From positions 51,694 to 115,693 of the forward strand of contig JAOPHQ010005744.1 of the NCBI GenBank assembly GCA_030340625.1: a stretch of 64,000 nucleotides of DNA, in the 5' to 3' direction. The position numbers were made by a program, and so were the translations under genes. Shown one piece after another: positions 1-12,300 of this stretch. Position 1 is the stretch's first letter, and each line of letters starts with the position of its first letter. The notes beneath the pieces were generated by a model that saw only the letters and a program-made list of their open reading frames with translations, did no database searches and was not told the origin of the DNA. The stretch is from Merluccius polli. Taxonomy: Eukaryota; Chordata; Actinopteri; Gadiformes; Merlucciidae.

Positions 1-654
1 CTTTTTTTGCCCTCATTTAATATGCCATGGGGGCATTTTCGATTAATTTCCAGGGCAATTTTATTATTTTTTATTATTTTATTTTTATTTTTATTTTTAT
101 TATAACATGTTCAGAAATACCTTCTTTTTTTTTTACCTATGTTGCATGACAGACCAATACTGAATGACTCCAATGAAAAATAACGCTAAAGTGAACTCAA
201 ACTATATTTTGCTTAAGGACAAAATGCCTGCGAGCCTCCGTTAATTTTCTGACGCTGTACTACTGCCACTAAAAAACAATATTCAATATTACCATCGAAA
301 CACCAGGGACCTCTACGCCTTATTGGTTTGTTTGACTGATTTAATCGACGACGAACTCGGTCCTGCAATTATTTTGATTACGCATTTATTTGTATATAAT
401 CTCTCTCTTTGTTTGTATTGTCGCTCTGCTATTTTCTCTATAAGTCATAATAAAAATGTACTCTATTTAGGGACAGCTGTCTCCTGTGAGCAAGGGGACA
501 TACAGAACTTACCTGGGGAAACTGGAACTTCAGTATGCCAAACTACTGGTAAATATACTGTTGATATACTACATCATATATTATAAATACTACATTATAT
601 GCTATTTCAACACTTACAATGTACAATTTATTTATATCATCACCGATACACCTG

Positions 655-890
655 ACCTTACCACAGTATCTATATCATGGTCACTTTACCCCTGCAACAT
701 TATTTATAGCATGGTCACTTACTTGTAATATTATTTATATATGGTCACTTTACAGTGCATTACTTTTATATCATGTATACCTTGCAGTATTGTTTATATC
801 ATGATCACCTATTTTTGCAATATCTTCATATCATGGTCACTTACTTGACAATACTTTTTATATCATGCCACTTTTTTATCCTCAGTACTT
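655..890. repeat. Degenerate tandem repeat, unit about 35-45 bp
   Basis: The phrase 'tatatcatggtcactta' and close variants recur about six times with AT-rich spacers. Unit edges are imprecise. It directly precedes the LINE-like tail and may be part of the same insertion. Confidence 0.6.
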
Positions 891-904
891 GCTTTTGCAC
901 ATTG

Positions 905-1085
905 TCTGTTGCAGGTTGTTTGTTTTTCTGTTTTATTGTGTAGAATATAAGATATGTATGTCTGTTCGTTGTGTTTCTGCCCTTTCGGCTTTTTAATTCT
1001 GTAGTGTATACTACACTGTTCTGCTGCTGTGATAAGTACATTTCCCCGTTGTGGGATGAATAAAGTAAATCTAGTCTAATCTTAT
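905..1085 (+). mobile_element. LINE 3' tail (L2-like), truncated
   Basis: The segment ends in 'tttccccgttgtgggatgaataaagt' followed by a short TCTAAT-type tail. A 'fails-to-shift, AATAAAG plus short tandem repeat' ending is typical of fish L2-clade LINE 3' ends. No reverse transcriptase is visible, so it is a 5'-truncated copy. Confidence 0.5.
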
Positions 1086-1250
1086 ATTATTATGAAATAT
1101 ACTGCATTATTGGTATCATAAAGTAAATTATCTGTATCTGACATCAGTATGTTCAGGCTAAAAGTGTGTGACCATGTCATGCAATAAATGGTTAAATCTT
1201 TGGCATGAGTGATTTCTGACAGAAGTGAATGAACTCATGAAATCTTTCAG

Positions 1251-1413
1251 AACTCCTCCAAGTCTCGCCTGAGGAACCTGGAGTCCCTCAACGGTTTCGT
1301 CAGCGCCTGCCACCAAGGAGCTGATGTGGCTCAACGACAAGGAGGAGGAGGAGGTCAACTTCGACTGGAGCGACAGAAACACCAACATGACCGCCAAGAA
1401 GGACAACTACTCG
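1251..1413 (+). CDS. plec: Plectin plakin-domain exon with apparent +1 frameshift
   Basis: Starts N-S-S-K-S-R-L-R-N-L-E-S and ends in the plectin signature FDWSDRNTNM. The two halves are in different frames: after G-F-V-S-A the reading continues as nonsense unless one T (1308 in 'gcgcctgcc') is ignored, giving V-S-A-A-T-K-E-L-M-W as in known plectins. Exon length is 163, whereas the flanking phase-0 junctions need a multiple of three (162). See finding. Confidence 0.85.
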
Positions 1414-4400
1414 GTGAGTTTCCTGAGTCTCCTGAGTCATTCTCGGTTCAGCAGTTGGCCTCCCGAAGTTCACAAAGGACACGATCCTTTATTGGCCGTG
1501 GTTCATTTTTCTGTTCTGAAAATGTTTTGCAACCCTGACTTTGTACATTTTTTCTGTTCATATGCACCTATATGAGACCTTTCAACATAAAAGGGAATGA
1601 GAAGCAACAGGTGACTTGATCGTATTGTGAACGCGCGTCTCTTTTCTGTCCTCTTCAGGGTCTGATGCGAGAGCTGGAGCTGAGGGAGAAGAAGATCAAC
1701 GACATCCAGACCACCGGGGACCGGCTGATCAGGGAGGGACACCCGGGCAAGAAGACAGTGGAGGTAAATACGATAACACGACAACGCTGAAAGAAAATAA
1801 TTTATAGGTCCATGCCAACAACATATTGGTATATCATCTTATATAACACACACACACTCTGTCTCTGTGTATAAAGCTCTTTGAGTGCCTCGAAAATAAC
1901 TATATAACTGCAAGAAAATATGTTTATCGTGAATTATTATATGATGTCAACCCTGCTTTTTGATTCTGACCTAAAGCACATTAGGTGTAATCCCGACCTC
2001 TTTATAAAACAAATCGTTGTATAAAGCATGTATCACCAACATGTATTGGGACATGTGAGCTCATCTCCTCTCTGTCTGTCTGTCTGTCTGTCCTCCAGGC
2101 CTTCACAGCCGCCCTGCAGACCCAGTGGAGCTGGCTCCTCCAGCTGTGCTGCTGCATCGAGGCTCACCTCAAGGAGAACACCGCCCACTACCAGGTAGAT
2201 GCACTGTTATGGATCCCACTGCTTTTACTGGTTAGACCCAGAACCACGCTATGATTGGCTAAGTTTAGGTACTAGCAAACCTGTTGCCCCTCGGCGCCAC
2301 CGGACCCATCGGGCGCCGCGTCTGACGAGTCTCCGCTTTCCGTCCCTCTCCTCAGTTCTTCGCCGACGTGAAGGAGGCTCAGGACAAGATAAAGAAGATG
2401 CAGGAGAACATCAAGAAGAAGTACAGCTGCGACCGCTCCACCACCGCCACGCGCCTCGAGGACCTGCTGCAGGACGCCACGGTACGCTCGCTCACGGTTT
2501 TAATATTTTATTAATATAGCACCAGGGACCAGCCAATGGCAGATAGATTTGACCATGTGGCAGGTACAAAGCATGCATGGTTACGTATTAAAACGATTGC
2601 TTGGCCGATTCTTTCACTGGCAGATAAAAAGGCACAATTTTGAAAGTTAACTTTGGACCCTGTATCACGCTTTTCTAGGACGTCATTTTACGAGTCACTT
2701 GTGAAAAAGACAATACAATAGTGTAATAAACAAACAAATATCAATACAAAGTTACATTAAAACGCATTTAAAAAGCATACACATTAAGTAACAGAAGGAG
2801 AGACAGAGAGGTGAGGGGAGTTCAACATTAAAATTAGACTTTTAGACGTTTACATTCTCATCGTGTTTTCCATGGTCTTCACCAACAGGAGGAGAAGGAG
2901 CAGCTGAACGAGGTGAAGACCAACGTCAGCAGCCTGAACAAGAGGGCCCGCTCCATCATCCAGCTGAAGCCACGCAACCCCACCACCTCCGTCAAAGGAA
3001 AGCTGCCCATCCAGGCCGTCTGTGACTTCAAGCAGGCCGAGGTTAGGATTCAGGATGTCTATAATTCGCCACCTGTCTAAAAATTCAAGGAACGGTCCCC
3101 AAAGGTCCTTCAGATTTGTTTGCAGAATCAGACTCAATATTTTATTTTGCCGGTATATTTTACACATACAAGGAAAGTGACTTGGTGAGGTTGGTGCATA
3201 AATGATATAAAGCAACACCATATAAGCAAAATATTAACAAAATATTGAACAAGAAGCACGAATTTACAATATCTACACACACAAAAGGCCAAGAGACAAG
3301 GCCAAGACACCACCACTGGTCGTCTGACGGTGGCCTGCTGATGTTTGCAGATCACGGTCCACAAGGGAGACGAATGCGCTCTGCTGAACAACTCGCAGCC
3401 CTTCAAGTGGAAGGTCCTGAACCGCTCCGGCAACGAGGCAGTGGTCCCGTCTGTGTGCTTCATGGTTCCTCCGGTCAACAAGGATGCAATGGACAGTGTG
3501 GCGAGGTGAGGAAACCTAATACTATACTATACTATACTATACTATACTATACTATACTACTACTACTACTACTATAATACTTTCATTAACATGCACTCAC
3601 AAATCTTCTGTTTTCTCCTCTTCCCCCCAGTCTGGACACAGGCCACCAGCAGATGGTGACCCTGTGGCAGCGGCTGCATGTGGACATGAAGGGTCTGCTG
3701 TCATGGCAGTACCTGATGAAGGACATCACACTGATCCGCTCCTGGAACATCACCATGGTCAGTCCATTGATTCAGTCCAACAGTTATCCACCAGTTAAAA
3801 TCAACAAATATTAGTTGTGCTTCGACGCAAAATGGTATACTTGAAGCTGGGATAAAAAGGCATAGCAGGCAGTTGGATGATACTATAACACACCATCCTC
3901 CCACAGTTTAAGAGCATGAAGCCGGACGAGTACCGGCTGATCATCCGGAACCTGCAGCTCCACTACCAGGACTTCCTCCGCGACAGCCAGGAGTCGCAGC
4001 AGTTTGGACCTGAGGACCGCCAGAAGGTGGAGGAGGAGTACAACAAGACCACTCAGTACTTCGACAACCTGCTCAACTTCATGGAGAAAGGTGAGACGGG
4101 TTATCACCGCTTATCAGTATCTTTACCTGAGTTTTACACCTTTTTGACCTTTACTTTTCAGTTTCAGTTGTGTCTCTTCGATGTTTTTCACCTCTGGTTG
4201 TTTGCTTTACCCCTGAGACGGTTTAAAGGAACGTGACAAAGGGTCTAAAATGGAGATATACTGTAGCTAGTGTATGAAAACCTGAATGTAATTGTCTGTT
4301 CGCTTTTTTTAGGGAAGGTTTTAAAACCCAAAGGTGAGTGATGTTTTAGCTCAACGAAGGCCTATTTTGTTAAGCTTCGGCTCACCAGGCATGCGTATGG

Positions 4401-6710
4401 CCTATGCTTCTGAACCTTGAATGGGATTTTCGAAGGTGTGTATTTGTTGTTTTTGTGTTGCTTTGTCCCCACAGTGAGTAAAATAAATAAATCACGCTCA
4501 CATTACAGCTTCCTCTGGCTCAGATAAGGATTCAGGATGACAGCATGTGTTCGTCAGTTGTTTGGTTCACGGCTCAGGATTGTTTTAATGCAGTAGAAGG
4601 CAAAATACGTTGGTTGTTAAGCTGCGTTTCGTTGTTGCGACGCACAAAGAACAGTAAAACGGTATCACCGAATAGCTTCTCACCGGCAATTATGTGTTAC
4701 GTATGCTTTGAGTGTACATTTAACTGTGTGTCGTTTGCCACAGCACACACACCACTGAATGTGTCTGTAAGCACACTTAAAAATAGATATTGCAACCAAA
4801 CACGTTTTGTGCTTGCTTGCAATATGTGTGTTTAAAGTTTTTTTTCAGCAGATGTTGAACCTGATTCAGTCAACCCCCCTGCGACGACAAACTATGAACA
4901 CACAACCCTATGATCCACAATCTCATATCGCTCACACACGCATTGACCTCATCATCGATCACGCATTTAATCCCGTTTCCCGTTTCTTTCGTTCCTTCAC
5001 CCGAAATGATGACAGGTGAGAAGGACGAGTCGGCGTGTAAGTCGTACACCTCGCAGCTGAAGGACCTGCGCGTGCGCATCGAGGACTGCGAGACGCACAC
5101 GGTCAACCGCATTCGCCGGCCCCTGGGAGAGGAACCGCTGAGGGAGTGCCTCCTCAAAACCACCGAGCAGAAGGTACAGGGTCTAGTTTTTGAAAACCAA
5201 TACATTTGATTTGATTTGCGTATGTGAGCGTGATCAACGTGCTCCACTGTGACTTTAAAGTCCTAAATTTCTGTCGCCGTCTCTCTCTGTACAGAAAGAG
5301 CACAACGAGCTGGACCGCATCAAGAAGGAGGTGGACACCGTGTCCCAGAAGACCCAGGAGGTGCTGTCCTCGCCGCAGCCGCCCGCGTCCGCCCCGGCCC
5401 TGCGCTCCGAGCTCCAGGTCACCGTGCAGAAGATGGACCACGCCCACATGCTCTCCTCCGTCTACCTGGAGAAGTGAGTTCAGCTGGCCCAAAAGAAAAA
5501 AACTACTGGTGTAGATCAGTGTTTCTTAAATGGGGGGTACTTTGAAGGATTGCAGGGGGTATTAGGAACACAAAACGTGAATTTAACGTTATTCATAATA
5601 CTGATATTTACCAGTTTTCACACAATGACACAATGTCTTTTTCCTCATCTCTGTCACCCTCCAGGCTGAAGACGGTGGAGCTGGTGATCCGCAGCAGCCA
5701 GGGGGCCGAGGGGGTGCTGAAGAAGTACGAAGACAACCTGCGCGACGTCTACACCGTGCCCAACGACGTCAAGGAGGTGGAAACCTGCCGAGCCGACCTC
5801 AAGGTAACAAAGATGGCTGTGGCTTTCTTCATACTATATATAAGATAAGATAAGATAAGATAGTCCTTTATTAATCCCCCTTATGAGAATTTCACAGGTG
5901 ACCAGCAGTACAGTGGGAAAAGAGAGTACGAAAACAGAGTATATATACAATAGATTTACCAATTTGAAATAAGATTATAATAAAAAACTATTAGAATAAG
6001 ATAAAATAAACATACTATATACATGTAACTGTCCTGTAAATGTCATTTGGGCAATAACCTTTTTTGGTTCATTGAATGAATCAAAAATGTATCATTAATC
6101 ATTCAAATCAATGATGTGTTTCTTTCTTTCTTTTTTCCTCCTTCCTTCCTTCCTTCCTGCCATCCTTCCTTCTCTCTCCACTTCTCTACTCCTGCAGAAA
6201 CTGCGCGCGGCGGCCGAGGCGGAGCAGCCGGCGTTCGACGCCCTGGAGGCGGAGCTGAAGAAGGCGTCGGGCGCGAGCGACCGCATGTCCCGCGTGCACA
6301 GCGAGCGCGACGTCGAGCTGGACCACTACCGCCGCCACCTGTCGGGGCTGCAGGACCGCTGGAGGGCCGTGTTCTCCCAGATGGACCTGCGGCAGAGGGA
6401 GCTGGAGCAACTGGGCCGGCAGCTGGGCTACTACCGCGAGAGCTACGCCTGGCTCATCCAGTGGATCACCGACGCCAAGCAGCGGCAGGAGAAGATCCAG
6501 GCCGTGCCCATCTGCGACAGCAAAACACTGAAGGAGCAGCTGGCCCAGGAGAAGGTACTGTAATGAAGATACTGTGTGGAGAGCACTGATCTGGCTTTTC
6601 ACGCTGGTCGCCAGTGTTGTTTTTACTCTCTTTCCCTCTTGATCTAGATCTCTCTCTCTCTCTCTCTCTCTGTTTCTCCCAATCTTCTCATCTCTCTCTC
6701 TCTATTCATA

Positions 6711-6755
<45 letters not shown>

Positions 6756-9276
6756 ATTTTTTCCCCAACAGAAACTTCTGGAGGAGGTCGAGAGCAACAA
6801 GGACAAGATCGACGAGTGTCACAACTACGCTAAGGCCTACATTGACACCATTAAGGTAACACTACAATTAGATTTTTGTATTACAACAATTATTTATTTT
6901 AAATGTTTGTTTGTTTTTATTTGAAATTTACAATGACAAATCAATTGTCTTATCTGTCAATACATCTTCTGGGATTCACGTATTGAGTCTCGAGGTCTGA
7001 ATGTTATTTTCTAGGATTATGAACTCCAGTTGGTGGCCTACAAAGCTCAAGCGGAACCGCTCATGTCACCCCTGAAGAAGAACAAGATGGACTCCGCCTC
7101 TGACAACATCATTCAGGAGGTCTGTGTGTGTTTTCACGGTGACTCAGACGATGAAGAGATGCACCAGTTTGTCCTTGAGGCAAGGATAGGTGTGCCGTGG
7201 AAATTGGTTGAATTCAAAGCATCTTCTGGCAGAGGTTAAAGCAAGGATAATGAGCTAGTGAAACATATTTACACTATAATTAGTACTATTCATGATTTGC
7301 TTCATTTGACGTTTGTCATTTCCCATCTGCTATGTGTGAAATATTGCGAAGATAGCCCATAAGATATCCTAGTAATAATGTGTTTATGTGCATTTTTCAT
7401 AATCATGCCCTATGACTTTTAAGTTGATGTAGGCACAGGTCGTGGTGTGCCTTCGCCCCTAAAAGGTCGTGAACCTGACTTAGGGGACACCTTGCTAAAT
7501 GTGGTGCATGTTGGATGTGTCCTCCAGTATGTGACGCTGAGGACACGCTACAGTGAGCTGATGACCCTCACCAGCCAGTACATCAAGTTCATCACCGACA
7601 CGCAGCGTCGCCTGGACGACGAGGAGGTGCGTGACGACTCACGGGGACTTCAGGACACACTAAGCCCCCTAAACTTAATCCAAACAGCAAACCGGTCGCC
7701 CGAAACATTAATCAACCAAACCACCAACCAAACAAACAAACAACCGACCGACCGACCGACCGTCCTATCAACTCACCCACCAAAACCCATGCATGCACCC
7801 ACGCATAACAAACTCTCTCTCTCTCTCTCCCTCCCTCATACCTGCATTCATGCATATCAACACACACAAATGCCTACAGAAAAGTCCCTGTGCATACCCA
7901 CACACATGCATACATGCATACAAACACACACACACATCCAATTAATTTACTGGTGACAACTTTTACACTTTCATTGACAAAAAGCGTGGAGCATTGGCAT
8001 GCTGTAGCTGAGCCGCAAGGTTTTTTGGAGTGTCTTATTATTATTAGTTGAGTGTGGTCCATCAAATAATATTAACCAAAATTAAAGGCAGCAATATAGG
8101 GTCCGTGCAATGGTGTGTAATAATAACGAGACGCATTTCGAAAATCAAGTATGATGCATGAGTTTTAAATTCTAATCCAGTTTTTGACCAAACTTATGCA
8201 GCGCTAGTGTAGAGCATCGTTCAATCTTGCATTAAAGCATTTTAATTTTGGCCAAACCATCCGCCCCTCATTCATATTACATTGTTTTTTGTAATTTTAT
8301 TGGGGTCCTTTGTTTCACTATGTACCTTTTTTCTCTGGCCTATGGTTTTTCTCATTTGGCTTTATGTTTCACACTTCCTACTAAATGCTTCAGCCAAAGA
8401 CCCTGCACCTGTGGTCTTTAGCTCTCCTTGGCCAAAATTAACAATTTCAAGATGTGTACATTTTTTTCTAACCCTAATGTTTCATTCTTTTCTTTGATTC
8501 TCTTAACTGCTTGCCAGTGCTTTGGCATGGTCAAAGCTTAACTTGTTTGGGCGCTAAAGAGGTAAACTATACACTATACTTAAGGTACCTTTATATTATA
8601 CCTTTTATATACCTTACATCCTCTTGCTCTCTCATGAACTCTCACATGTTCCTTTTCTGAAACTGTAGCTTCCACGTTCATGCCGCCTATCTGCTATATT
8701 ACTGTCATTTATTCTTATCTGCTATAGTATTTCATACTTTTTTTCCTCATAGGCAATGTCATTGTTTACCTTTTGAAAGGTTATGTTTTAATACTTGACA
8801 TTGCTATTTTAGCTGCCTCCTTTAACAATGGCCTCACCTTTCTGACCTCTGCTTCCTTACACATTTCCTGAAGAATAGTGATATAAAGAGCCCCTTGTGC
8901 ATGAACTGAGATGTTGTGGGAATTGATGTGAGAAGATTTAACAGGATTGCTGTACTTTTATTTTTAATAATATTAACAGAGCTTTATTACGTTGTTGTAA
9001 AGTATTCATAATGTTAATTATACTAATATTAAACTATTTCTATAGAATACAAATCAAATCTAATTATTTTGGATGGAAGGTAGAACAGGCATATTAGATC
9101 ACTGCCACTGCTATTAACATAAAAAGAAGCAAGAACCCAAACAATATAAGTGAATGAATGTTGGTTATATATATAACTGCATTTTGAGAAGTAATTGCAA
9201 GAGAAGCTACAGCTGCATGCATGCCACGTGTTTTCTTTGCTGTGTTGTGAAGTGATTTGTTTGACATCATCATCAT

Positions 9277-9308
<32 letters not shown>

Positions 9309-12300
9309 CCACCATACCATCATCCATCCTTTCTTAAAATGCCTTGTGTTTGTTTGTGTATGAGTTAATTTTTTAACTGCATCGTGATTTTAACATCTAA
9401 TTTAACATGCATTGCACCGTAACGTTTGATGTGAACTCTATTCTAACCATTTACATTAACATTGAATGAGTAATGCAATACATTAAGCCGCTCTTTTTGT
9501 GAAGTGTGATTAGACTGTGATTACAAAAAAAAAATCACTATTCCAATCCACTTCGGGAGCCAATTAATGTAACGTGTTGCTTTATTATAATCCTTTCTTT
9601 ACAATTTCCTTCCACTAATACAGAAAGCTGCCCAGAAACTCAAAGTGGAAGAGCAGAGAAAATTTGCGGAAATGCAGGACGAGTTAGCAAAACAAAAACA
9701 GTTAGCTGAATCGCACGCAAAGGCCATTGCCAAGGCAGAGCGAGAAGCCCTGGAGCTAAAGCTCAAAATGCAGGAAGAAGTCAGCCGGCGAGAGATTGTT
9801 GCTGTAGACGCACAGAAACAGAAGCACAACATCCAGCTTGAACTGCATGAGCTCAAAAACCTCTCAGAGCAGCAAATAAAGGACAAAAGCCAACAAGTGG
9901 ATGAAGCCCTACATAGCCGCACTAAGATCGAGGAAGAAATCCGCATCATTAGAATTCAACTTGAGACAACAGTAAAACAAAAGTCTGTTGCAGAGTCTGA
10001 GCTGACGCAGCTCCGTGACAAGGCAGACAAGGCTGAGAGACTCAGGAAAGCAGCTCAAGAAGAGGCCGAGAAGCTCCGCAAACAAGTCAACGAGGAGACG
10101 CAGAAGAAACGCGCAGCGGAGGAAGAACTCAAACTGAAATCACATGCTGAGAAGGAGGCTGCCAAGCAAAAACAACGGGCCCTTGAAGACCTTGAAAACC
10201 TCAAGATGCAAGCAGAGGAGGCCGTACGACAAATGAAGCAGGCCGAAATAGAGAAGGAAAGACAAATCAAGGTGGCCCAAGAGGTGGCCCAGAAGAGTGC
10301 CGCTGTTGAGCTCCAAAGCAAACGCATGTCCTTTGTGGAGAAGACGACCAAGTTGGAGGAATCCCTCAAACAAGAGCACGTCACTGTCCTCCAGCTGCAG
10401 CAAGACGCAGCGCGACTCAAGAAGCAACAAGAGGAAGCTGAGTCTGCCAGGGAGGAGGCAGAAAAAGAGCTTGAAAAATGGCGTCAAAAGGCCAACGAGG
10501 CCCTCCGTCTGAGACTCCAGGCCGAGGAAGAAGCCCACAAAAAGAGTCTCACCCAAGAAGAAGCAGAAAAACAAAAGGAGGAGGCAGAGCGTGAGGCCAA
10601 AAAGAGAGCCAAAGCAGAGGAGTCTGCCCTGAAACAGAAGGAGATGGCCGAGAACGAACTTGAGAGGCAGAGGAAGCTCGCAGAGGGAACAGCTGAGCAG
10701 AAACTCAATGCAGAACAAGAGCTGATCCGCCTGAGGTCAGACTTTGACCACGCTGAACAGCAGAGGTCCCTTCTCGACAATGAACTTTACCGCCTGAAGA
10801 ACGAAGTGTGCGCTGCCCAACAACAAAGAAAACAACTGGAGGATGAGCTGTCCAAAGTGCGAAGTGAAATGGAGGTCCTCCTTGCATCAAAAAACAAGGC
10901 GGAAAAAGAGAGCATGTCTACAACCGAGAAGAGCAAGCAACTCCTGGAGACCGAAGCAGCCAAAATGAGGGACCTCGCCGAGGAGGCAGGCAAACTGAGA
11001 TCAATTGCCGAAGATGCCAAGCGTCAGCGCCAAGTTGCCGAGGATGAAGCTGCTCGCCAGAGAGGAGAAGCCGAAAGGATCCTTAAGGAGAAGCTTGCTG
11101 CCATCAACGAGGCTACCCGCTCAAAAACAGAGGCTGAGATCGCCCTGAAAGAGAAGGAGGCTGAAAATGAAAGACTCAGGCGACAAGCTGAAGACGAGGC
11201 TTACCAGAGAAAGGCACTTGAAGACCAAGCCAACCAGCACAAACAGGACATCGAAGAAAAGATAGTCCAGCTCAAGAAATCCTCTGAGGTTGAAATGGAA
11301 AGACAAAAGGTTATTGTGGATGACACTCTGAAGCAAAGAAGAATTGTGGAAGAAGAGATCCGAATCCTTAAGCTGAACTTCGAAAAGGCCTCATCTGGAA
11401 AGCTTGATTTGGAGCTTGAGCTCAACAAACTGAAAAACATTGCAGAAGAAACTCAACAAAGTCGACTTCGCGCAGAAGAAGAGGCCGAAAAACTCAGGAA
11501 GCTTGCCCTTGAAGAGGAGAACAGAAGAAGGGAAGCAGAAGAAACAGTGAAGAAAATCGCTGCCGCAGAAGAGGAAGCAGCTAGGCAACGCAAGGCTGCA
11601 CAAGAAGAAGTTCAGCGTCTGAAAAAGAGAGCTGAAGAAGCCAGGAAGCAGAAGGAGGAAGCTGATGTAGAAGCAGAAAAACAGATCCTCGCAGCTCAAC
11701 AGGCAGCCCAGAAGTGCAGTGCAGCCGAGCAGCAAGTCCAAAGTGTCCTTGTGCAGCAACAGGAAGACAACCTTGTGCAGCAGAAACTCAAAGCCGAGTA
11801 CGAGAAGGCCAAGAAGCTAGCCAAAGAGGCAGAGGCTGCTAAGGAGAAGGCAGAAAGGGAGGCAGCTCTCCTACGACAACAAGCGGAGGACGCAGAGCGC
11901 CAAAAACTGTTGGCTGAACAAGAAGCTTCAGATCAAGCCAAAGCCCAGGAGGATGCCGAGAGGTTGAGGAAGGAGGCTGAATTTGAGGCTGCTAAAAGAG
12001 CGCAGGCTGAGGCTGCTGCACTCAAACAGAAAGAGCGGGCTGATGCCGAAATGGCGAAGCACAAGAAACTGGCAGAGCAAACTTTGAAGCAGAAATTCCA
12101 AGTGGAACAGGAGCTTACAAAGGTTAAACTTCAGCTTGACGAAACGGATAAGCAGAAATATCTCTTGGATGACGAGCTCCAACGCTTGAAAGACGAAGTC
12201 GGCGATGCGGTCAAACAAAAGGCACAAGTGGAAGAGGAGCTCTTCAAAGTGAAGGTTCACATGGAGGAGCTGCTCAAACAGAAACTCAGAATTGAGGGGG

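Larger units (their letters stand above)
1..1250. other. Plectin intron sequence at the left edge (AT-rich)
   Basis: No coding exon is recognised before 1,251. The short open frames here are low-complexity, AT-rich and hydrophobic without family resemblance. The stretch ends at a good 3' splice site (aatctttcag, 1241-1250), so I read it as intron of the plectin gene whose 5' part lies outside the window. It contains the two repeats listed separately. Confidence 0.7.

Noticed and set aside
7447..7956. 169-aa frame overlapping the plectin exon at 7528
   Set aside because: Only 7528-7626 is real; the rest reads through intron with Q-T-T-N-Q and H-T-H-T low complexity.
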